Shown piece after piece: positions 42,892-51,877 of a DNA stretch of 64,000 nt; positions within the stretch are counted from its first letter, which is position 1; each line of letters starts with the position of its first letter. The stretch covers positions 1 to 64,000 of the forward strand of contig JANJXJ010000096.1 in assembly GCA_024709105.1 (NCBI GenBank), given 5' to 3'. This stretch comes from Lentimicrobium sp. Its GTDB lineage: Bacteria; Bacteroidota; Bacteroidia; Bacteroidales; Lentimicrobiaceae. A program made the position numbers and the translations under genes. A model generated the notes under the pieces. It was not told the DNA's origin, did not search any database, and saw only the letters and a program-made list of their open reading frames with translations.

Positions 42892-43776
42892 ATGAAGGGT
42901 TTTCATCGCTTTTTGTCTCTTTTGGTTTTTGCCCTGGTGAAGCTCGCAGCTTTACTCCCCATTCAGGTACTATACTTCAAGGCATCAGTACTTCAGTTTT
43001 TTGCTGAAAAAGTTCTTCAATACCGAAGGTCTGTTATTGTACAGAACATTTCCAGAGCTTTCCCCGAAATGAATTATTCGCAGATAAAAGCTTTAACACA
43101 TAACTTCTACACTCACTTTTTCAGGGTATTTGCTGAGGTTATTAAAAGCCAGGGAATATCAGAAAAGGATGCAAAAGAAAGATTCAGAATCACAAATCCC
43201 GGCCTGATTGAAAACCTTCACAAACAAAATATTAATGTAATTGCACTGGGCGGACATTGGGGCAACTGGGAGTGGCTGAGTATAGCTCCGCTGTTTTTTG
43301 ATTTCAGTGTTTATACGCTTTATAAACCACTCAGCAGTGGTATTATAGAGAATCTGATGGGAAAATTACGAAGCGTATTTGGACTTAAACTGTTATCGAT
43401 GCAAAGGGCAGGCAGATATATACTCAAGAAAGAAGATTACCCTGCTCTGTACGTATTTATAGGAGATCAGTCGCCCAGCCACAAGGATCCGGAGTACTGC
43501 TATAACTTTCTGAATCAGGAAAGTTTATTTTTTAACGGAGGAGCAAAATTAGCCTCTGCAACAAAATCGGCAGTGGTTTACATTTCAATGAGATGTGCTA
43601 AACCTGGTTATTACGAAGTTACTTTTTCGCCCATCTCAATGCCTGATGAGCAATTGAAAGACAATGAAATATTACACAGATTTGTCAAGAGACTCGAACA
43701 AGATATTAAAGATAAACCGGAGTTCTGGCTATGGTCGCACAAACGCTGGAAACATAAACCAGACCGGAATCAATAA
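42892..43776 (+). CDS. Lysophospholipid/lipid A-type acyltransferase (LpxL/HtrB superfamily)
   Basis: 294 residues with an N-terminal membrane-associated helix (FLSLLVFALVKLAALLPI). The catalytic HX4E motif appears as HWGNWEW after ALGG, and a later GDQSPS motif (FIGDQSPSH) and FFNGGAKLA match the LpxL/LpxM fold. It probably transfers an acyl chain to lipid A or a related lipid on the inner face of the membrane. Terminator immediately downstream. Confidence 0.88.
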   Translation: MKGFHRFLSLLVFALVKLAALLPIQVLYFKASVLQFFAEKVLQYRRSVIVQNISRAFPEMNYSQIKALTHNFYTHFFRVFAEVIKSQGISEKDAKERFRITNPGLIENLHKQNINVIALGGHWGNWEWLSIAPLFFDFSVYTLYKPLSSGIIENLMGKLRSVFGLKLLSMQRAGRYILKKEDYPALYVFIGDQSPSHKDPEYCYNFLNQESLFFNGGAKLASATKSAVVYISMRCAKPGYYEVTFSPISMPDEQLKDNEILHRFVKRLEQDIKDKPEFWLWSHKRWKHKPDRNQ

Positions 43777-43777
43777 A

Positions 43778-43807
43778 AAAAAGCAGAACCCCCTTGTTCT
43801 GCTTTTT
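43778..43807. terminator. Bidirectional terminator
   Basis: AAAAAGCAGAAC (43778-43789) pairs with GTTCTGCTTTTT (43796-43807). Both strands end in T-rich tracts; it lies between the acyltransferase and a convergent secreted-protein gene. Confidence 0.9.
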
Positions 43808-43828
43808 CAATTTAAAGTAACCAGTTTA

Positions 43829-44410
43829 TTACTGATTGTAGGCCATATATTCCATCATCATTAAGTTTCCGGCTTCGTCGGGTTTTACAGGGCAATATTT
43901 GAACCACTCCTGAATTTCATCGGTAGGAAGGTTTCCTTTAATTGTAACCTTAATATTGCCGCAATTGCAACCAGTAAAGTTGGTAACATATTTGCTCGAA
44001 ATCCATTCTCCCTGATTTTCTTCGGTTTTACCAAGAAAATTCCAAACATTTTTATTTCTGAGTGAAACGGTATTCATGTAATTTACAGCGTAATCAAGTT
44101 TTTCGTTGCTGGCAACAGTGATGTATTTGCTGCAAACTCCATTTTCGTCAAATTCGTAGATATGAGCAACGTTCGATTTATTCTGGTTGGTTGCTACTTC
44201 ACAATAATACACCAGGCGATCAGGATAAGAAAATCTGTTCCATTGTTCCTGAGGATTGGCATCGTTCCACACCTTATAGGCTGAAATAACAGCCGATGTA
44301 TCTTGTCCGATCATTACGGTGGGGGCTACTGTAGGTTTTACAGTTTTGACCTGAGCAAATACTGTTGCTGCACCGGCTACTAAAAGCAGAGAAATAAGGA
44401 AGTGTTTCAT
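43829..44410 (-). CDS. Secreted protein of unknown function
   Basis: 193 residues with a clean type I signal peptide (MKHFLISLLLVAGAATVFAQ). Two Cys sit close together in NFTGCNCGNIKV, possibly a disulfide or metal site, and another is in YKYCEV-like segments. No family recognised. Monocistronic; ends at the shared terminator. Confidence 0.55.
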   Translation of the reverse strand: MKHFLISLLLVAGAATVFAQVKTVKPTVAPTVMIGQDTSAVISAYKVWNDANPQEQWNRFSYPDRLVYYCEVATNQNKSNVAHIYEFDENGVCSKYITVASNEKLDYAVNYMNTVSLRNKNVWNFLGKTEENQGEWISSKYVTNFTGCNCGNIKVTIKGNLPTDEIQEWFKYCPVKPDEAGNLMMMEYMAYNQ

Positions 44411-44629
44411 ATTGATTTTGGTTTTTGTTTTGTTGATAATCAGTTAATTAACCCGTAATATTACTTTTTGTTTTACTGAGTTAGCAGTTTTGGTTTTTAA
44501 GCCCCTCAGCTATTGTAATATTATTTTACAAAATTACACCCAAACCACAATGTGCACAAGTCGGGCAAATACTGATTTTGAAAAATTCCAACAAAAATAT
44601 CCATGGGTAAAAATACGCATAAAAGGAAC

Positions 44630-44665
44630 AAAAAAGACAGCCGGACAAAATCTTTTGCCCGGCTG
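44630..44665 (-). terminator. Terminator of the TonB operon
   Basis: CAGCCGG-ACAAAA (44638-44650) pairs with TTTTGCCCGGCTG (44653-44665), one internal mismatch. On the minus strand the stem is followed by CTTTTTTG, marking the end of the four-gene operon. Confidence 0.8.
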
Positions 44666-44691
44666 CTTAAGAAAAAAAATAGTTTATTACT

Positions 44692-45708
44692 CTAAATATC
44701 AGATAATTGCACAAATCTAACCTCATTCAAACTACGTATAGAACGGTCAGAAAAGTAATCGGCAGCCGGGTAAAGCATAAAGGCTCCTTTATGTGGAATT
44801 CCGGTCATTGGAACAATCAGAACTTCTGCCTGATCGTTGCGGTTAAATATTTCACTGTAGGTAAAAACTGCTCTGTATCCATCAGGAGCAGAGACTAAAA
44901 ACAATGCTGTTCTTATATTTTCAGCACTCAAGGGATACTGTTCAGCAGTAATGTCTTTAAGCATTACACCTGTAAACGGCGATGTACCGTGAATACCCGT
45001 ACCGCGTCCGTAATATACATTACCATATGAAACAAGCTGACCTGGCAGTTTACCCTCTGTAATACTCAGAACTTCATTGCTTCCATTCAGCAATTTAAGC
45101 TCAGAAGCGTACATATCAGGAATGTTTCTGTCAATCTTGAATTGAATTTTAGATGACCTCACGGTAATTTTGACAGGATTACTGATATTTCTTTCAGTAA
45201 AAAGATCAGATGCAACCACCAGCTTACTGTCAACAGGTAATGGCCACAATTCTTTGGTTTTTGATGGCACTATTCGCCTTACTCCGCTGGCAATAAGTAT
45301 TTCGTGCCTGTGAATGGGATAATAAATCTCACCCCAGCTTAAAACTACTTTTTCCCCTTTGTCGTTTTCTATTTCAACAAAAAGATCAATAATGGGAGGA
45401 AACTCCGCTTCATTCTTTTTCTTAAGTACAACTTGATTCAGAATGTCATAAACAGAATAACCTTCATAAAGGTAAGCACCAGTAAAAGTTCCGTTTTTGC
45501 CATCGAATCCGGTTTCCTTTACAATTACTTCCCTTACCGGAAGTTCCTGCAACGAAACAATACCCGGATTGGCAATTTCACCGTCAACTGTAATGGTTTG
45601 CATCTTCAGTTTCTGAAGCGGGGCATCATCATAAAAATCATTTGTTTGCGCGATTACTGTTAATTGCATAATCAGCAAACCAGCAATAAGGTAAAAAATA
45701 CGTTTCAT
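44692..45708 (-). CDS. Secreted tandem sulfite-oxidase-fold (Oxidored_molyb-like) protein lacking the cofactor cysteine
   Basis: 338 residues, signal peptide ending IAQ. Two diverged copies of one ~120-residue unit are visible: FTGAYLYEGYSVYDIL / FTGVMLKDI, then LSWGEIYYPIHRHEILIA / FTYSEIFNRNDQAEVLIV, then ASDLFTERNISNPVKI / AADYFSDRSIRSLNEV. The first unit opens with VDGEIANPGIVSLQELP, which looks like the sulfite-oxidase molybdopterin fold, but the position of the cofactor Cys is Thr (VKETGF) and the protein contains no Cys at all. It is therefore probably a binding or structural protein rather than an oxidoreductase. It is the last gene of an operon with a TonB-dependent receptor and two lipoproteins. 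Confidence 0.6.
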   Translation of the reverse strand: MKRIFYLIAGLLIMQLTVIAQTNDFYDDAPLQKLKMQTITVDGEIANPGIVSLQELPVREVIVKETGFDGKNGTFTGAYLYEGYSVYDILNQVVLKKKNEAEFPPIIDLFVEIENDKGEKVVLSWGEIYYPIHRHEILIASGVRRIVPSKTKELWPLPVDSKLVVASDLFTERNISNPVKITVRSSKIQFKIDRNIPDMYASELKLLNGSNEVLSITEGKLPGQLVSYGNVYYGRGTGIHGTSPFTGVMLKDITAEQYPLSAENIRTALFLVSAPDGYRAVFTYSEIFNRNDQAEVLIVPMTGIPHKGAFMLYPAADYFSDRSIRSLNEVRFVQLSDI

Positions 45709-45737
45709 TGAGAAAGGTTTAAGTGGTTTAAAACAAA

Positions 45738-48098
45738 CTAATTATTAAAGCTGTAACCAACACTCAGGGTGATGAATCTACCCGGCCCGACATTATACTT
45801 ACTATCGTAAATTTTTACATCGGTAAGATTTTGAATATTGAGTGCCAACCGCCAGCTTTGATAAAATTCCCGCCAAAATCTCAGGTCCAGCGTTGAATAG
45901 GCCGGATACCGGTCGCTGCCCAAAAGGTCATCTTTAGTATTCTGATCATTAATGTAAGCTTCGCCGGTGTACCTGAAGTTAAGAGATGCATTTACTATCC
46001 GGTGCTGAAATGCCACGCCTCCATTAGCAATAACATCGGGCACCTCGGTCATTGTCTTTCCTGACAAGTCAATAGTATCCTGCAATGCAATTTTTGAATA
46101 ATTCAGAATCTTTGCATCTGCCAAGGCAAAACCAGCATATAAACTGAAGTGTTTTTTCAATTCATAATTTACACTGAGTTCCGCTCCTTTAATTTCGGCT
46201 TCGCTGATGTTGGCTCTGATAAGTACAGGCCTTTCGCCAAATCCCATATCAATGGATTGTCCGTTGGTAACATAATACTGAAAATCTTTTCCTATTGACC
46301 AGAAGGCAGACATCTCCATTTTAAGGTTTTCGAGCAGATCGCCTGTGAATGGTTTCAGATCAGCTCCGATTTCAAAGTTATTCAGATATTCAGGTTTCAG
46401 CTCAGGACTTGCAACTTTGAATCCTCCTTTTATCCTTCCTGATCGGCACATATCATCGAGTACAGCAGGCCGGAATCCTCTTGAATAACCGGCATAAACA
46501 CGCATATTGTTGTTCCACCGGTAATGTGCTGAGAGCCTGGGACTGATGGCTTCTCTCACATGAGCTGCCATCGCATTATTCTGATAAATCTCCATAAACC
46601 GGGTCTCAGCAGTTGGCATTTCGATGTAAAATGCTCCATCGTAGAACCTGGCTCTGTCATATCTTAAACCGGCTAAAATGCTGAGTTTATCTTCCAAAAG
46701 CATCAGTTCATCCTGCACAAATACTGACCAGGTATTCATTTTGCCGGCATTATAAACGATATCTGTTGAGGTGTAATATTGATCGCTGGCATCTACACTC
46801 CCGGCTTTAATGTCCACACCAGCTGTAATTCTTTGATATTTACCAGCTTCTCGTGTAAATGAAGTCAGCCAACCATAATCGCGTCTTACACTCAGTACGT
46901 CGTACCACGTGTAATCATCTTTGAGATATTCATTCACTTTTTTATAGTCCTCATTCAGGAAATATGCAGAGGATACAATCTTAACCTTTCCTGTCTGTCC
47001 TTTATAAAACATTGAAAGTGAATAACTATCATGATCCGTGATATTGCCTTCAGGTTGAAAAACTTTTTCACCTGTACCACGCCGGTCGTTATAATAGTTG
47101 GAAGTTATGCCGAAAGTATGCTGATTTTTATAACTCATCTCTGCACGTAAACCTGCACCTCCTTCTTTAAGGTTTGACTTGATTATGTAAGGATTGGCTT
47201 TAACGTCTGCTTCCGACTGAGTAATATATCCGTCACTTTTCCTGTAAAAGGTATTAAAATTCCAGGTTGCATTCCAGTCGGGATTCTTTAATTTTAAACT
47301 TCCGCCGGCATTAATTCTTCCTGCAAGTGTATTAAAAGTTCCGTAATCAATACTGGCATTAAGATTTAACTTGCCACTGGGTTTACGGGTTAATATATTG
47401 ATGATTCCACCCATGGCATTTCCACCGTAAATCGCGGAGCCAGGGCCTTTTATCACTTCAATACCCTGAACTTCCGACGGATCCAGCATATTCCAGTCAA
47501 AGCCTCCCCCATCACTTTTGTTTACAGGTATTCCATCAATCAGTATCAGCACCCTTCCGGCTTCTTTACCGCTCATACCACGCATGGTAACTGTAGCTTT
47601 GGTGCTGAGAATGCCAAAAGAGCGACTATAATATATTCCTGGTAATGTTTTCAGAATTTCATCAGCAGACTGTACCGGTAACTTTTCAATATCCTGAGGG
47701 TTCATCCGGTGAATACGAACCGGGGTATTTCTGATATCAGTACCTGAGCGGCTGGCCGAAACCTCAAATTCCTCAAGCAGAGCAACATCCTGGCTCAATA
47801 GGATGATAAGGTCCTTGTCACCTGATGCGACTTTAACTATAACACTTTTAAAACCGACATAGCTAAATATTAGTTCGGTATGTTTCCCTGAAAATCCGCA
47901 AAATTTAAAGTCGCCCTGCTGATTACTTGTTGTACCGGCTCCGCCAGATTGGGTAATGGTAACTCCATACAATGGTTCTCCGGTATTGGCATCAATCACT
48001 TTACCTGCAGCGCAATTCTGTCCGTCAGCCTGAGCTGAGGATAAGAGGCAAACCAAAAGAATGGCAAAGCCTGAAAGAATTTTTCTGTTCAATATCAT
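45738..48098 (-). CDS. TonB-dependent outer-membrane receptor
   Basis: 786 residues. Signal peptide; carboxypeptidase-regulatory-like domain (~28-110, KVIDANTGEPLYGVTITQSGG); plug with LPVQSADEILKTLPGIYY, RGMSGKEAGRVLILIDGIPVNKSD and EVIKGPGSAIYGGNAMGGIINI; then a ~22-strand barrel ending RFITLSVGYSF-NN. It imports a ligand across the outer membrane with TonB energy. The ligand is not evident. It overlaps the upstream lipoprotein gene by four bases and is followed 29 bp later by the sulfite-oxidase-fold protein. Confidence 0.92.
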   Translation of the reverse strand: MILNRKILSGFAILLVCLLSSAQADGQNCAAGKVIDANTGEPLYGVTITQSGGAGTTSNQQGDFKFCGFSGKHTELIFSYVGFKSVIVKVASGDKDLIILLSQDVALLEEFEVSASRSGTDIRNTPVRIHRMNPQDIEKLPVQSADEILKTLPGIYYSRSFGILSTKATVTMRGMSGKEAGRVLILIDGIPVNKSDGGGFDWNMLDPSEVQGIEVIKGPGSAIYGGNAMGGIINILTRKPSGKLNLNASIDYGTFNTLAGRINAGGSLKLKNPDWNATWNFNTFYRKSDGYITQSEADVKANPYIIKSNLKEGGAGLRAEMSYKNQHTFGITSNYYNDRRGTGEKVFQPEGNITDHDSYSLSMFYKGQTGKVKIVSSAYFLNEDYKKVNEYLKDDYTWYDVLSVRRDYGWLTSFTREAGKYQRITAGVDIKAGSVDASDQYYTSTDIVYNAGKMNTWSVFVQDELMLLEDKLSILAGLRYDRARFYDGAFYIEMPTAETRFMEIYQNNAMAAHVREAISPRLSAHYRWNNNMRVYAGYSRGFRPAVLDDMCRSGRIKGGFKVASPELKPEYLNNFEIGADLKPFTGDLLENLKMEMSAFWSIGKDFQYYVTNGQSIDMGFGERPVLIRANISEAEIKGAELSVNYELKKHFSLYAGFALADAKILNYSKIALQDTIDLSGKTMTEVPDVIANGGVAFQHRIVNASLNFRYTGEAYINDQNTKDDLLGSDRYPAYSTLDLRFWREFYQSWRLALNIQNLTDVKIYDSKYNVGPGRFITLSVGYSFNN

Positions 48099-49039
48099 TG
48101 CTGGATTTTTATTTCAAGCTGAATTGTTCCTGATTCAGACTCATCTGCTTTAATGACTTTAATCATTCCATACTTGCCTGACTGAGTCTTAAAAGGTATA
48201 ACTCTGCCAGCATATGCATATTTACAGTTCCCGCTTACCCTTGTCGGATTATAAGCGGTAATGAGTAAACTGTCGTTGAGGGCGGCATCAAACTGAACTG
48301 GTGTTACCAACTGATTGTCAGACGTATAATAATCGAAAAGGGTAGTATTTTTTTGCGACCAATTGGCCATTGCCGGATAATAACCAACTGCAGAGGTATA
48401 ACCCGGACAAGTAAACGTGGGTGAAGGTAAACCAGATGTGAAATAAAAATAAGGTACAAGGTCAATTTCCTGCTCTTTCCCGGCTGTTTCAGCAAGACTA
48501 TAAACCTGTCCTTGGTCCAGATCAAGATAATTGCCGGTTTCAGTATTGTTTTGCATACCAATTGACAAAGGCCCAAAATGATGAATCTGTCCGTAATTAA
48601 CGCCTTGGCCTTTATATACTTTAAATGATGCTGAAGCTGTACTTCGCGAGGCACTCATTACAAACACTCTCCAGATTTCAGTTTCAGCATTACCTTTCGG
48701 AAAAGAAAAATCCTTATCAAACCCTTCTCTGCCGGCATAAATGCCTCTGTCGAGTTGTACAGAAGTATCGTTGCCTGTAATCCTTTCAATTCTGAGATAG
48801 GTAAGTGGCGATTCAGCACCCGAAGCAAGAATGCCTATTCTTATAGTACCTCCCGGAGATATTACTGCTCCCTCGGCTGTGTAGTTTACACCTGTTTTTA
48901 AAATTACTGAGGCTTTTCCTGTTTCCGTTTCCTTCTGGCAAGAAAAAATCAGCAGAGTAATGGCCCATAAAAAAACAATCTTCCTGAAGGTGCAAATAAC
49001 ACCCTCAGGAAGATTATTCAAAAAACTATACTTACTCAT
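48095..49039 (-). CDS. Surface lipoprotein, paralogue of the next gene
   Basis: 314 residues, lipobox LLIFSCQKE. After an N-terminal Ig-like region (NYTAEGAVISPGGTIRIG) the second half has YLDLDQGQVYSLAETAGKEQ and ends GKYGMIKVIKADESESGTIQ, mirrored in the neighbouring lipoprotein (FLSLSNNQAVKYFQAN; LYGLIKVIAVTGTETGTLE). The C-terminal pattern loosely recalls HmuY-like ligand-binding lipoproteins. It shares one base with the upstream gene (TAATG) and overlaps the receptor gene, so all are co-translated. Likely captures the receptor's ligand at the cell surface. Confidence 0.65.
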   Translation of the reverse strand: MSKYSFLNNLPEGVICTFRKIVFLWAITLLIFSCQKETETGKASVILKTGVNYTAEGAVISPGGTIRIGILASGAESPLTYLRIERITGNDTSVQLDRGIYAGREGFDKDFSFPKGNAETEIWRVFVMSASRSTASASFKVYKGQGVNYGQIHHFGPLSIGMQNNTETGNYLDLDQGQVYSLAETAGKEQEIDLVPYFYFTSGLPSPTFTCPGYTSAVGYYPAMANWSQKNTTLFDYYTSDNQLVTPVQFDAALNDSLLITAYNPTRVSGNCKYAYAGRVIPFKTQSGKYGMIKVIKADESESGTIQLEIKIQQ

Positions 49040-49923
49040 TACTGTTTCTGAATTTTAACAGCAATTTCAAGAGTTCCGGTTTCGGTTCCGGTTACTGCAA
49101 TAACTTTAATCAAGCCATACAAGCCTGATTGAATTTTAATTGCATAAACGTCTCCGGCTGTCAGAACGCTTGCTTTCTTTCTTGCTTCGGCAGTATTATA
49201 GTTGGCAAGAATAACTGCGTCGTTCTGAATGGCATCAAACTGAGCTGCTGTCAGCGTGGTTTTGTAGAAACGGGTAAGGTTCTTGGTGGTATAATTATCA
49301 GGTGATGTTGCTCCTGTAAATACTCCGGTGATGTTTGATCCGGGTGAGCCTAGTGACATGTAGTTCTGATGAGTTGGTGTATCTTCGTAGAAACAGAAAA
49401 TATCTATTTTGTCCTGATTCTGGAAAGCATTTGCCTGAAAATATTTCACTGCCTGATTATTGCTCAGCGAAAGGAAACTTTCAACTGCTGCATTGTCCTG
49501 TGCGCCGAATAAAATAGTTGTGTACGAATTTATTGCACCAAAGTTACCAGTAATGGTAATGGTTTCGGTTTTTTTGTTGCCGGCAATGTCAGTAGCTGTA
49601 AATGCCCATACTTCAGTATCAGCAATACTCTTTATTGCATAAAAGTTAAAAACAAACGAAGCAGTGTTGATGGTTGAATCTACCAATACCTGATCGTTGG
49701 CTTTTACTTCAAACTTAACCAGGTTATCGGCTCCGTTTGACTGAAGAATAATACCAAAATTTAAAGTGTCTCCGTAAGCAGCTGTGGTATTACCTGTAAT
49801 ATATCCAGCTGTCTGATTAAAAGCTACGGTGGGTAAAACAGGTTCGTCATCGTCTTTGGTGCAACTGCTGATTAAAAAACCTGCTATCAAAGCAAATAAT
49901 AGTGAAATGTGATTCTTTTTCAT
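49039..49923 (-). CDS. Surface lipoprotein, first gene of the TonB operon
   Basis: 294 residues, lipobox FLISSCTKD with an acidic stretch after the Cys (DDDEPV), a position-dependent signal linked to surface export of lipoproteins in this phylum. Two-domain layout like the next gene: Ig-like N-terminal half (SNGADNLVKFEVKANDQ) and a C-terminal half with KIQSGLYGLIKVIAV. It is less diverged in spacing than in sequence from the following gene, consistent with an old tandem duplication. A good promoter lies upstream. Confidence 0.65.
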   Translation of the reverse strand: MKKNHISLLFALIAGFLISSCTKDDDEPVLPTVAFNQTAGYITGNTTAAYGDTLNFGIILQSNGADNLVKFEVKANDQVLVDSTINTASFVFNFYAIKSIADTEVWAFTATDIAGNKKTETITITGNFGAINSYTTILFGAQDNAAVESFLSLSNNQAVKYFQANAFQNQDKIDIFCFYEDTPTHQNYMSLGSPGSNITGVFTGATSPDNYTTKNLTRFYKTTLTAAQFDAIQNDAVILANYNTAEARKKASVLTAGDVYAIKIQSGLYGLIKVIAVTGTETGTLEIAVKIQKQ

Positions 49924-49969
49924 TTTCCTGGTTGGTTTTAGCGTTTAGATTGAATTTTCACATCGCTGG

Positions 49970-50000
49970 CAAAATTATAGCTTTAGTAATAAATGACAAA
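49970..50000 (-). promoter_or_regulatory. Promoter of the TonB operon
   Basis: On the minus strand TTTG (50000-49997), 19 bp spacer, then TAATTTTG (49977-49970): a full -33/-7 Bacteroidota promoter, ~47 bp before the start codon at 49923. No Fur-like or other operator was recognised. Confidence 0.7.
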
Positions 50001-50066
50001 TGAAAGTATGAATTTAGAATGATTCTAAAATAGGTAGTATAATCCTGAATCTCACATGCAGGAGAC

Positions 50067-51542
50067 CTATAACATGTTAATCCCCAAACAGCTGTTAATG
50101 CTTGCCAGATCTTTTGGACTGTCGGTCATTACCAGCAGGTTATCACCGGGTTCAATAATTGTAGCTCCGTTTGGAGTAATGTACTTTTTATCTCTTTCAA
50201 TCATAACAATCAATGCATTCTTCGGGAACCCAATGTCAACCAGAGGTTTTCCTGCTGCTGTGCAGTCTAAAGGCACCTGAACTTCAACAAGCTCATTATG
50301 AAAACCATCCGTTAGTTCAAGCTCAAGAGGGTATTTACGTTTTTGATTTTCGGGGCGGTAAAGTTTAAGCCATTTAGCAACAAAAGATAATGTTGTACCT
50401 TGCAATGCAACAGAAGTAAGAACAACGAAGAACACTATATTAAAAATTGTATCTGCTTTTACCAGGCCAGCCATTAATGGATATGTGGCAAAAATGATAG
50501 GTACAGCACCTCTCAGCCCAACCCATGAAATAAGTGTCTTTTCGCGAATCTGCATTCTGAAAAAAGACAAGCTGAGAAAAACTCCTATTGGTCTGGCAAT
50601 AAATATAAGTACAAATGATACCAAAAGTCCGGTTCCTACAACAGGCAGTATCTTTGAAGGATACACCAATAAACCAAGTGCCAGAAACATCACTATCTGC
50701 ATAAGCCATGCCTGCCCGTCGTAAAATTTAAGCATGCTTTTTTTGTGAATAAAGTTGTTGTTACCTAAAATAACAGCTGCAATGTAAATGGCTAAAAATC
50801 CGTTTCCGTTTAAAGAAGCAGTAATTGCATAAGTAAAAAGAACCAGACCAGTTAACAGTACCGGATAAAGTCCGTCATAATCAAGTTTGATCCGGTTAAG
50901 TACCCACACCATTATTTTGCCCATCAGGTATCCTGATGCAGCACCAACCGACATCTGAATAAAAAATGAGATAACACCAGCCCAAATGCTGCTTTCGGTA
51001 TTAACGGCCAGTTGAGTAAGCGTAATAGTCAGAAAAAAAGCCATTGGGTCATTACTCCCCGATTCCAGTTCAAGCAGCGGGCGCAAGCGGCCTTTTAATC
51101 CGATATTTTTTGATCTGAGTATTGAAAAAACAGCGGCTGCATCGGTTGAAGAAATAATAGCACCCAGCAATAATCCTTCTACCAGGCTAAAGTCGGTTAG
51201 AAAATATACAAAAGCACCAACCACCCCTGCCGTTAATAAAACACCCAGTGTTGACAACAGCACTCCTTTCCACAATACTGGCTTTACACTCTCCCATCGC
51301 GTGTCCATACCTCCGGAGAATAGTATCAGGATAAGCGCAAAAACGCCAAGCATCTGAGCAATTCCAGCACTTGAAAATTCAATTCCACCCGGACCATCAG
51401 AACCGGCAAGCATGCCAATCAGAAGAAAAAGCAAGAGCGAAGGAACACCAAGTCTGCCACTTGTTTTACTGGCTACTATACTCAGCAGCAACAAAATAGC
51501 AGCAATTAAAATAATATGGTCAATATTCAGTCCAATTCCCAT
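50067..51542 (-). CDS. Potassium/proton antiporter (CPA1, NhaP2/CvrA-like) with RCK_C domain
   Basis: 491 residues, about 12-13 membrane spans from IDHIILIAAILLLLSIVAS. The ion-site region STDAAAVFSILRS and LESGSNDPMAFFL are typical of CPA1 exchangers (the ND of NhaP). The last ~100 residues (VEVQVPLDCTAAGKPLVDIGFPKNALIVMIERDKKYITPNG onward) form a TrkA-C/RCK_C-type regulatory domain. It expels K+ (or Na+) in exchange for H+. Monocistronic. Confidence 0.9.
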   Translation of the reverse strand: MGIGLNIDHIILIAAILLLLSIVASKTSGRLGVPSLLLFLLIGMLAGSDGPGGIEFSSAGIAQMLGVFALILILFSGGMDTRWESVKPVLWKGVLLSTLGVLLTAGVVGAFVYFLTDFSLVEGLLLGAIISSTDAAAVFSILRSKNIGLKGRLRPLLELESGSNDPMAFFLTITLTQLAVNTESSIWAGVISFFIQMSVGAASGYLMGKIMVWVLNRIKLDYDGLYPVLLTGLVLFTYAITASLNGNGFLAIYIAAVILGNNNFIHKKSMLKFYDGQAWLMQIVMFLALGLLVYPSKILPVVGTGLLVSFVLIFIARPIGVFLSLSFFRMQIREKTLISWVGLRGAVPIIFATYPLMAGLVKADTIFNIVFFVVLTSVALQGTTLSFVAKWLKLYRPENQKRKYPLELELTDGFHNELVEVQVPLDCTAAGKPLVDIGFPKNALIVMIERDKKYITPNGATIIEPGDNLLVMTDSPKDLASINSCLGINML

Positions 51543-51877
51543 GTTCTTTTACCTTTTTCCTATTGATTTATCAGTAACATTCTCAATCTGAGTGCACTGT
51601 CTGGCTGTATGAATTCAATGTAAATACAAACAAATATTTACAATGTTCACAGTCATAAAACCAAAGTTACAATAATTTCTCTATTTTAAGTCTTCAGAAA
51701 AAAACAACTGAGAAAAAATAAAGATTCACAGGTTCTTTTGAATTGATAATTAATACTATAAGGAAGCATGAAAAAATTTATTTTCTATGCAAACGATTGC
51801 GGTAAAAGTTTGTATATCAGCAATTTATTTTATATCTAACTTTGCAGTGACCTAAGTTATTACCAAAATTTTACCAA
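51543..51877. other. Divergent intergenic region ahead of the PEPCK-like gene
   Basis: 335 bp, AT-rich, no gene. A promoter candidate for the plus-strand gene is TTTG (51809-51812) with TAACTTTG (51837-51844); the spacer is 24 bp, a little longer than usual, and the -7 box is 33 bp before the ATG. Nothing else recognisable. Confidence 0.45.

Noticed and set aside
44490-44720. 76-residue plus-strand frame
   Set aside because: It covers the TonB operon terminator and overlaps the end of the minus-strand gene; no protein features.
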